A DNA stretch of 12,018 nt from JAYZDB01 sp036338025 (GTDB lineage Bacteria; Planctomycetota; UBA1135; UBA2386): positions 1 to 12,018 of the forward strand of contig JAYZDB010000254.1 of the NCBI GenBank assembly GCA_036338025.1, read 5' to 3'. Position 1 is the stretch's first letter. Each line of letters opens with the position of its first letter. The translations under genes were made by a program, and so were the position numbers. The notes beneath the pieces are model-generated. The model was not told where the DNA came from, did not search any database, and was given only the letters and a program-made list of their open reading frames with translations. Shown one piece after another: positions 7,097 to 12,018 of this stretch.

Positions 7097-8059
7097 CTAC
7101 TTTCCGCCGGCGACACGCTGCCGGAAGGCCCATCGAAACAGGTTGCGGCTATCGACGTACCGACCTTGTCGGTTGGTCGAATTGAGGACTACCAACAACA
7201 AATTGTCATCCCCCCGCACCGCACCGGCGACCAGGCAGCAGCCGGCGCGTGGCGTGGTTCCGGTCTTGAGGCCGATGTAACCCTCGATGTCGAGCAGTCG
7301 ATTGGTGTTGGTCCACTCGACCTGCCGGCGCGAACCAGTGCCGTCGATCACGCTGCTCTTGTACCGGCGGGTACGAACCCGCTTCCGGAAGTCCGGATTC
7401 TCCATCGCTACCTTGGAAAGCCGCAGGATCTCGCGGACCGAAGAGTGCTGGTACTGGGAGTCGAGTCCGTGGGGGTTCACGTACCGGGTCTTGGTCATCT
7501 TCAACTGCTTCGCGCGTCGATTCATCTCGGCGACGAAGTTAGCCCAGGCCGGGGCACGACCCGCGCTGCGCGGTGTCCAGGGTACTGGCTTGTTGACCGG
7601 TGGCGGCCGGAAACGCCGACCAAAATGTTCTGCCAAGGCATTGGCAGCGTCGTTACCCGAGGGCAACAACAGGGCGTAGAGCAACTCCCCGACCTTGATG
7701 CGGTCACCCTGCCTAATCTTCGCAGAGGAACCGCCGGTGTTGGATGCAAACCGGCTGACCGTCACCGTCTCGGCCAGCACAGACTCGTCCTTGCGGGCCA
7801 GGTCCAAGATCACCAGGGCGGTCATGATCTTGGTGGTGCTAGCCATCGGCAAGGACTTGTCTTCTTGATGGCCCCACAGGAACTCGCCAGTCTTGCCATC
7901 CGCAATCCCCCAGGCCAGCGCGTTGACGAAGGGAGCGCCATGCAGGGGATCCGCTACCTGCTTCTTGTCGCCAGGCGGCACCTTGCCCTGAGCCGCTCCG
8001 GTGGCCAGCAGCAGGGCAATGGCCGACACGACGAACAGGATCTTGGGAGCGGTCACCAT
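7097..8059 (-). CDS. D-alanyl-D-alanine carboxypeptidase (S11 penicillin-binding protein)
   Basis: A 320-residue serine DD-carboxypeptidase that removes the terminal D-Ala from peptidoglycan stem peptides in the periplasm. The three penicillin-binding motifs are intact: S74-T-T-K77 (SxxK), S134-G-N136 (SxN) and K265-T-G267 (KTG). Residues 5-24 are a signal peptide ('PKILFVVSAIALLLATGAAQG'-like hydrophobic core with Ala-rich end). The protein stops about 50 residues after the KTG motif, so it lacks the C-terminal beta domain and amphipathic membrane anchor of E. coli PBP5 (about 400 residues). It is therefore probably soluble or anchored only by an uncleaved signal. A Pro/Arg-rich insertion lies at about 149-172, between SxN and KTG. 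The ATG at 8059 has no strong Shine-Dalgarno site. It lies 52 bp after the alcohol dehydrogenase gene and 27 bp before pepE. DacA and DacF are both candidate subfamilies. Confidence 0.95.
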   Translation of the reverse strand: MVTAPKILFVVSAIALLLATGAAQGKVPPGDKKQVADPLHGAPFVNALAWGIADGKTGEFLWGHQEDKSLPMASTTKIMTALVILDLARKDESVLAETVTVSRFASNTGGSSAKIRQGDRIKVGELLYALLLPSGNDAANALAEHFGRRFRPPPVNKPVPWTPRSAGRAPAWANFVAEMNRRAKQLKMTKTRYVNPHGLDSQYQHSSVREILRLSKVAMENPDFRKRVRTRRYKSSVIDGTGSRRQVEWTNTNRLLDIEGYIGLKTGTTPRAGCCLVAGAVRGDDNLLLVVLNSTNRQGRYVDSRNLFRWAFRQRVAGGK

Positions 8060-8111
8060 ACCGCTACTTTCGCGGCAAGCCTCGGACGTGGCAAGTGCGA
8101 GCCTGCACGAC

Positions 8112-9071
8112 TCACATCTGGATCATGACCTTCAGCAAGCCGCCTGCGGCGGCCCGATCCAAGGCGGCCACCCCGTCGGCCAGGGGAAACCGGGCCTCGA
8201 TCAGCGGTTCCACCGGCACCTCCCCGCGACCCAACGCAGCCAGCGCCTTGTCGAACGGGCCGCAGCGTGAACCCACCACCCGGATTTCGTCAATCACCAG
8301 GCCACTGAGGTTGAGAGTGGTGGGAGCTTCCAGGGTGGTCTTGAGAACCAGGGTCCCACGCGGTCGGACCATGGGTAGCAGGCAGGCGAGTACCGAACTC
8401 GCGCCGCTGGCCTCGACCGCCAGATCGAACTTCGCGGTGGATCGCCCTGGTCCTTCCAGCCAGCCGACCACGTGCTGAACGCCAGTCGGCAGGAGTTCGA
8501 TTCGTTCGGGGTGGCGGCCGACCACCGTCACCTCAGCTCCGGCCAGATGCAGGGTCCAGGCACAGAGCAGCCCCAAACGACCATCGCCCGCGACCACGGC
8601 GGTCTGGCCAGGCAGCACTTCGACCTGCTCGACGATCTCGAAGGCCGCGGCCAACGGCTCGACAAAGGTCGCGGCGTCATCGGAGACCTCTTCAGGTACC
8701 TCGATCAGGTTGTCAGCCGGCAGGCGTAAGCGCTCGGCAAAGGCACCGCCATGATCCAGGATCCCGAGAACACTTCGATGCGGGCAGTGATGCGGGTCGC
8801 CCGCATCGCAGGTCGGGCAATCGCCACAAGCCACGTTGATGTCGCCGACCACGCGCTTGCCCGACAGCGGACCATCGAGCGCAACACCGACGAATTCGTG
8901 GCCGGGGATGCCGCAAAAACCCATGTAGCCACGCCGCAGAGCCAGGTCGGTAGCGCAGACCCCGGCCTGCAACACCCGTACCTCGACGTCGCCATCCCGA
9001 AGCCCCGGATCGGGGAGATCCTCGCGGTAGGACACCGCACCGTCTCGCAGGTAGAGGCCGCGCATGGTCAT
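8112..9071 (-). CDS. Zinc-dependent MDR alcohol dehydrogenase
   Basis: A 319-residue member of the medium-chain dehydrogenase/reductase superfamily. Catalytic-zinc residues are C39 ('GVCATD') and H58-E59 ('IPGHEFVG'). The structural zinc site is complete: C82, C85, C88 and C96 in 'CGDCPTCDAGDPHHC'. The Rossmann NAD(P) loop is 'VVAGDGRLGLL' (159-169). It is slightly shorter than the usual 340-350 residues. There is no signal peptide, so the enzyme acts in the cytoplasm. It probably oxidises an alcohol or polyol, in the style of threonine or sorbitol dehydrogenases, but the substrate cannot be read from the sequence. Two in-frame ATGs (9071 and 9065) are possible starts. The gene begins 6 bp after the stop of the S58 aminopeptidase gene, so the two are almost certainly cotranscribed. 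Its metabolic link to the flanking peptidases is not obvious. Confidence 0.9.
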   Translation of the reverse strand: MTMRGLYLRDGAVSYREDLPDPGLRDGDVEVRVLQAGVCATDLALRRGYMGFCGIPGHEFVGVALDGPLSGKRVVGDINVACGDCPTCDAGDPHHCPHRSVLGILDHGGAFAERLRLPADNLIEVPEEVSDDAATFVEPLAAAFEIVEQVEVLPGQTAVVAGDGRLGLLCAWTLHLAGAEVTVVGRHPERIELLPTGVQHVVGWLEGPGRSTAKFDLAVEASGASSVLACLLPMVRPRGTLVLKTTLEAPTTLNLSGLVIDEIRVVGSRCGPFDKALAALGRGEVPVEPLIEARFPLADGVAALDRAAAGGLLKVMIQM

Positions 9072-9077
9072 GGCAGA

Positions 9078-10208
9078 CTACTTGGTGAAGATCTCCCGCA
9101 GCCGTTCGACAGGGATAGCGCGCACCGTGCGTCCCGAACCGGTGACCGTCGTCGCGCGACACAGGGAATTGACGATGGCTTCCTCGGTCGCCTCCGCTAC
9201 CGCCTTGAACAGGGGTGTCATCGCGCGGTTGGCGACCTCGGCACCCGGCCGGTCCTTACCGACCCGCATCGATGCCGCGGTGCAAAACGCGATGACGTAA
9301 TCCCCGCTGCCGTTGCTGAACGACGCACCGGTGCGGGCCATCCCGGCCAGGGCACGACGCGCCAATCGGCGCAGGTTACGGGCTCGCATCGGTGCATCGG
9401 TCGCCACCACGATCATGCAGGAACCGTCATCCTTTACCTCGCGCGGGGATTTCCGACCGTCTTGTCGAGTCAGCCGGGCTTGCACCGGCACCCCAGCGAT
9501 GGTCAAGGAACCGCCGTAGTTGGTCTGCACCAGGACACCCACCGTCATCTTGTCGACCCGCCGGGACGAGGTCCCGATACCGCCCTTCCATCCAAAGCAG
9601 ATCGTACCGGTACCAGCTCCCACCGACCCCTCGGGGACTTCCCCCGACCGGGCACTGGCGAGCGCCTCCTGCAGGTGCCGCGCCGTCACGTGCCGACCTC
9701 GGATATCGTTGAGGCCACCGTCGTTGGTTTCTCCGACCACCACGTTGACCGAGCGCACCCGCTGGTTGCCGGGCAGGGCCAACATGTGGCCAACCAGCGC
9801 ATCCATCACCTTGCCGACGTTGAGGGTGTTGGTCAGCGCGATCGGACTCTCCAACTCCCCGAGTTCCTCGACCTGCGTCGTCCCGACCAGCTTGCCGTAG
9901 CCGTTCCCGACCCAGATCGCCGCCGGCACCTTGTCACGGTAGAGATTGCCGCCGTGCGGCCGGATCACCGTCACACCGGTACGGACCTTGGCACCGCGCA
10001 CGACCGTCGAATGCCCGACCATCACGCCAGGGACATCGGTGATCGCGTTGTTTGGCCCGGCCGGCAGACTCCCGATCACGATCCCAAGGTCACGGGCCCG
10101 CGGTCGCGTGGCCCGCTCCTTGTCGGCCTGCGCGGTGAGGCCAGACACCCCACCCAACAGGCTTCCTCCGACTCCGAGACCGGTCCACAAGACCATCGCG
10201 AGTTTCAT
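9078..10208 (-). CDS. Exported P1/DmpA-family aminopeptidase (S58), self-processing
   Basis: A 376-residue member of the DmpA/L-aminopeptidase D-esterase family. These enzymes cut themselves into alpha and beta chains, exposing an N-terminal nucleophile. The start ATG at 10208 gives a signal peptide, 'MKLAMVLWTGLGVGGSLLGG' with a likely cut after 'LTAQA'. A frame open to 10382 adds 58 residues without family features. Conserved elements: 'RARDLGIVIG', 'NAITDVPGVMVGHST', 'GGIGTSSR', 'VQTNYGG' with N230, and 'DDG-SCMIVVATDAP'. The predicted cleavage is G262/S263 (Ser codon 9422-9420), giving a beta chain of 114 residues. In DmpA the matching residues are N218 and S250 in 375 residues. Known members cleave N-terminal L- and D-residues or beta-peptides. 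The ATG has no Shine-Dalgarno site; a TACACT box ends 6 nt upstream. It is the first gene of the minus-strand cluster. Family assignment is firm; specificity is unknown. Confidence 0.93.
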   Translation of the reverse strand: MKLAMVLWTGLGVGGSLLGGVSGLTAQADKERATRPRARDLGIVIGSLPAGPNNAITDVPGVMVGHSTVVRGAKVRTGVTVIRPHGGNLYRDKVPAAIWVGNGYGKLVGTTQVEELGELESPIALTNTLNVGKVMDALVGHMLALPGNQRVRSVNVVVGETNDGGLNDIRGRHVTARHLQEALASARSGEVPEGSVGAGTGTICFGWKGGIGTSSRRVDKMTVGVLVQTNYGGSLTIAGVPVQARLTRQDGRKSPREVKDDGSCMIVVATDAPMRARNLRRLARRALAGMARTGASFSNGSGDYVIAFCTAASMRVGKDRPGAEVANRAMTPLFKAVAEATEEAIVNSLCRATTVTGSGRTVRAIPVERLREIFTK

Positions 10209-10298
10209 GTTCTCAGTGTAGGTCGACACCCGACTCCTGCATACACTGCACCACCCGAGACCCCCCACAGAACCCCTCCCTCGCTCCGCCGCTTGATC
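10209..10298. promoter_or_regulatory. Divergent intergenic promoter region
   Basis: This 90-bp gap separates the minus-strand peptidase cluster from the plus-strand Gfo/Idh/MocA gene and must hold promoters for both. CAGTGTA (10214-10220) and TACACTG (10242-10248) form a perfect inverted repeat with 21 bp between. Each arm contains TACACT, a TAnnnT -10-like hexamer, one on each strand. The minus-strand box (10220-10215) ends 6 nt before the S58 peptidase ATG. The plus-strand box would start transcription near 10254, about 45 nt before the ATG at 10299. GTCGAC, a 6-bp palindrome, lies at 10222-10227. No good -35 hexamer at the standard distance is visible on either strand, so the repeat may equally be an operator. 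Confidence 0.45.
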
Positions 10299-11447
10299 AT
10301 GCCGAAGACCTGCAACGTCGCTCTGATCGGTCAGAAATTCATGGGCCGCGCCCACAGCAATGCCTACTCCCAGGTAGCCCACTTCTTCGATCTACCTCGG
10401 ATCCCCCACCGCCGCCTGATCAGCGCCCGCAACGCCGCCGAACTCAAGGAGTTCGCAGCGAAATGGGGCTGGGAGGAATCCACCACGCGATGGCAGGACA
10501 TCGCCGAGCATCCCGACATCGACCTGGTCGACGTCGGCACTCCCAACGACGTCCACCGCGACCAGTCCGTTGCCATGCTGGAAGCTGGCAAGCACGTCGC
10601 CTGTGAAAAACCGCTGGCCGGTACCCTCGCCGACGCCCGCGCCATGGTGCAAGCCGCCAAGAAGGCCAAAAAGTCCAAGACCTTCGTCTGGTTCAACTAC
10701 CGACGCTGCCCAGCCGTCGCGCTGGCACAACAGATGGTCGCCAAAGGCAGGCTCGGTGACATATACCACGTACGCGCCACCTATCTACAGAGTTGGGCCG
10801 GTCCCGCCGTTCCCTTGCTCTGGCGCTTCAAGAAGAAGATCGCAGGCTCCGGGGCCCACGGGGATCTCAACGCCCACATCATCGACATGGCGCGGTTCAT
10901 CACCGGCGACGAGATCGCAGAGATCAACGGCGCAGTAGCCAAAACGATGATCAAGGAGCGGACGATCCCCGGGAGCCGGAAAAAGGGTCGCTCGGATGTC
11001 GATGACTGCGTCCTGTTCCTCACCACCTTCAAGAAAGGCGCCGTCGGTAGCTTCGAGGCTACCCGCCTGGCTCCAGGCAACCAGAACCGCAATACCATCG
11101 AGATCAACGGCTCGAAGGGCTCCGTCAAGTTCGACTTCGAAGACATGAACGTCCTGCAGTTCCACGAGGGCTTCGGCGGCGAGCAGGCCAGCGGCTGGAC
11201 CCGGATCATGTGCACGGATGCCAACCACCATCCCTACGCCGGCAACTGGTGGCCGGATGCCCACGTGCTCGGCTACGAGCACGGCTTCGTCAACATGGCA
11301 GCGGACATCATGCGGGTACTCGGCGGCAGGAAACCGGCTGTTCCGATGCCCGACTTCGCCGATGCCTATGAAACCCAACGCGTCCTGGAAGCATCCATGA
11401 TCAGCGCCAAGGAACGCTGCGCTATCAAGATGTCACAGGTCAAGTAG
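10299..11447 (+). CDS. Gfo/Idh/MocA family oxidoreductase
   Basis: A 382-residue NAD(P)-dependent oxidoreductase of the glucose-fructose oxidoreductase/inositol dehydrogenase/MocA family. The N-terminal Rossmann motif is 'NVALIGQKFMGRAHSNAY' (6-23), where the middle Gly of GxGxxG is Lys13. The dinucleotide-domain end is 'GKHVACEKPLAGT' (97-109) with the catalytic E103-K104-P105. The substrate domain carries 'GDLNAHIIDMARFITG' with the conserved D and H. Late in the chain come 'TIEINGSKGSVKF' and 'WWPDAHVLGYEHGF'. There is no signal peptide, so it is probably cytoplasmic. The frame is open upstream to 8751, but those 516 codons are antisense to two real genes and show no family features. The ATG at 10299 has no Shine-Dalgarno site. 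It lies 42 bp before a sugar-isomerase-like gene, which suggests joint oxidation and rearrangement of a sugar or polyol. The substrate is unknown. Confidence 0.93.
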   Translation: MPKTCNVALIGQKFMGRAHSNAYSQVAHFFDLPRIPHRRLISARNAAELKEFAAKWGWEESTTRWQDIAEHPDIDLVDVGTPNDVHRDQSVAMLEAGKHVACEKPLAGTLADARAMVQAAKKAKKSKTFVWFNYRRCPAVALAQQMVAKGRLGDIYHVRATYLQSWAGPAVPLLWRFKKKIAGSGAHGDLNAHIIDMARFITGDEIAEINGAVAKTMIKERTIPGSRKKGRSDVDDCVLFLTTFKKGAVGSFEATRLAPGNQNRNTIEINGSKGSVKFDFEDMNVLQFHEGFGGEQASGWTRIMCTDANHHPYAGNWWPDAHVLGYEHGFVNMAADIMRVLGGRKPAVPMPDFADAYETQRVLEASMISAKERCAIKMSQVK

Positions 11448-11457
11448 ACTGCCCGCC

Positions 11458-11472
11458 ATCCAATCAGTGGAT
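11458..11472 (+). repeat. Short weak hairpin between the oxidoreductase and isomerase genes
   Basis: ATCCA (11458-11462) and TGGAT (11468-11472) can pair around a 5-nt loop, followed by TTTA. The stem is only 5 bp and AT-containing, so it is too weak for a terminator. It probably does not prevent read-through into the isomerase gene. Confidence 0.2.
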
Positions 11473-11477
11473 TTTAC

Positions 11478-11483
11478 AAGGAG
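11478..11483 (+). promoter_or_regulatory. Strong Shine-Dalgarno site of the isomerase-like gene
   Basis: AAGGAG followed by 6 nt and ATG at 11490. This is the strongest ribosome binding site in the window and fixes the start of the last gene. Confidence 0.85.
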
Positions 11484-11489
11484 CCGATC

Positions 11490-12018
11490 ATGACTCGCCC
11501 AGTTTGTCTGTTCACCGGCCAGTGGGCCGACCTCCCCCTCGAGACCCTGGCCAAGCAGGCCAAGAGCTTTGGCTACGATGGTCTCGAGCTCGCGGTCTGG
11601 GGCGATCACTTCGACGTGGCCCGCGCCAACGGCGAGGACGACTACTGCACAAACCACTGGGAACTGCTGCAGGATCACGGACTACAGTCGTTCGCGATCA
11701 GTTCCCACCTGGTCGGTCAGGCCACCTGTGACCTCATCGACGGCCGCCACCAGAGCATCCTCTCGGAGGAAATCTGGGGGGACGGCGATCCCGAAGGAGT
11801 ACGCACCCGCGCTGCAGAAGAAATGAAGGCGACCGCGCGGGCCGCGCGCCGATTCTTCGACCTGGCGCCGGATTCCGTCAAGACAGTCCTGGCTGCCACC
11901 GGCCGCACCGTGGTCAACGGATTTACCGGCAGCAGCATCTGGCACCTGCTCTACTCCTTCCCTCCGACGAGCCAGGAGATGCTCGACGCCGGCTACACCG
12001 ACTTCGCCAAGCGATGGC
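11490..12018 (+). CDS. Sugar phosphate isomerase/epimerase-like TIM barrel (partial, 3' end missing)
   Basis: The first 176 codons of a protein that runs off the right edge. The translated part begins 'MTRPVCLFTGQWADLPLETL', then 'AKSFGYDGLELAVWGDHFDV' (about 25-44) and 'HWELLQDHGLQSFAISSHLV' (about 54-73). These mark the first strands of the xylose isomerase-like/AP endonuclease family 2 TIM barrel. E34 in 'GLELA' and H71 in 'SSHL' sit where metal or substrate ligands often lie. A later segment reads 'VVNGFTGSSIWHLLYSFPP'. There is no signal peptide. A strong AAGGAG site supports the start. It lies 42 bp after the Gfo/Idh/MocA gene and is very probably in its operon. The reaction could be isomerisation, epimerisation or elimination on a keto-sugar. 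The substrate cannot be named, and the missing C-terminal half limits confidence in the subfamily. Confidence 0.8.
   Translation, partial: MTRPVCLFTGQWADLPLETLAKQAKSFGYDGLELAVWGDHFDVARANGEDDYCTNHWELLQDHGLQSFAISSHLVGQATCDLIDGRHQSILSEEIWGDGDPEGVRTRAAEEMKATARAARRFFDLAPDSVKTVLAATGRTVVNGFTGSSIWHLLYSFPPTSQEMLDAGYTDFAKRW

Noticed and set aside
7166..8128. A 320-codon plus-strand frame opposite the DD-carboxypeptidase gene.
   Set aside because: The minus strand has all three penicillin-binding motifs and a signal peptide. The plus-strand translation has no recognisable feature and arises from GC-rich codon use.
10223..10247. A sigma-70 promoter with TCGACA (10223-10228) as -35 and TACACT (10242-10247) as -10.
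   Set aside because: The hexamers look reasonable, but the spacer is only 13 bp, well short of the usual 16-18 bp.
8751..10298. An open plus-strand frame of 516 codons fused in frame to the Gfo/Idh/MocA start, giving an 898-residue reading frame.
   Set aside because: It is antisense to the MDR dehydrogenase and the S58 peptidase, both with intact motifs. Its translation is Arg/His/Pro-rich with no domain features. The oxidoreductase fold begins exactly at the ATG at 10299.
10209..10382. A 58-codon extension of the S58 peptidase.
   Set aside because: It runs antisense into the start of the Gfo/Idh/MocA gene and would bury the signal peptide that begins at 10208.
1..12018. Mobile elements, CRISPR arrays, tRNA or rRNA genes, toxin-antitoxin or defence modules.
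   Set aside because: I found no transposase or integrase motifs, regularly spaced repeats, cloverleaf-like segments or defence-gene signatures. Short intergenic gaps leave little room for such elements.

Overview
The window is a GC-rich, gene-dense bacterial chromosomal segment with no rRNA, tRNA, CRISPR array, insertion sequence or phage gene that I could find. The gene set suggests a Gram-negative heterotroph, most likely a member of Planctomycetota or a neighbouring lineage. The reasons are an LPS-core type glycosyltransferase, lipoproteins with lipoboxes, a PQQ-type beta-propeller lipoprotein with an N-terminal 'NWRGPGCRG' element, and a Gfo/Idh/MocA oxidoreductase next to a sugar-isomerase-like TIM barrel. 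The phylum is inferred from gene flavour, not from a marker gene.

Layout. Left, plus strand: a family 2 glycosyltransferase (2-754), a large exported M14 zinc carboxypeptidase with a long basic Gly/Arg-rich tail (851-2674), and a small HEAT-like lipoprotein (2770-3495). Centre, minus strand, read from 10208 down to 3503: an exported DmpA/P1-family (S58) aminopeptidase, a zinc-dependent MDR alcohol dehydrogenase, a D-alanyl-D-alanine carboxypeptidase, peptidase E, an old-yellow-enzyme-like flavin oxidoreductase, and a PQQ-propeller lipoprotein. Spacings are 6, 52, 27, 95 and 10 bp, so this is probably one or two operons. Right, plus strand: a Gfo/Idh/MocA oxidoreductase (10299-11447) and the start of a sugar phosphate isomerase-like protein that runs off the window (11490 onward). 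The two right-hand genes diverge from the minus-strand cluster across a 90-bp intergenic region that carries a 7-bp inverted repeat resembling two mirrored -10 boxes.

Function. Four of the ten complete genes encode peptidases of unrelated folds (M14, S58, S11, S51), with catalytic residues visible in each. S11 and S58 members commonly act on D-amino-acid-containing or unusual peptides, PepE cleaves N-terminal Asp dipeptides, and some M14 enzymes act on cell-wall peptides. A peptide-scavenging or peptidoglycan-turnover role is therefore plausible but unproven. The right-hand pair fits sugar or polyol catabolism. I see no clear candidate for a wholly new system. The best leads are the exported S58 enzyme in this peptidase cluster, the modified cysteine cluster of the flavin oxidoreductase, the basic tail of the M14 enzyme, and the symmetric divergent promoter region.
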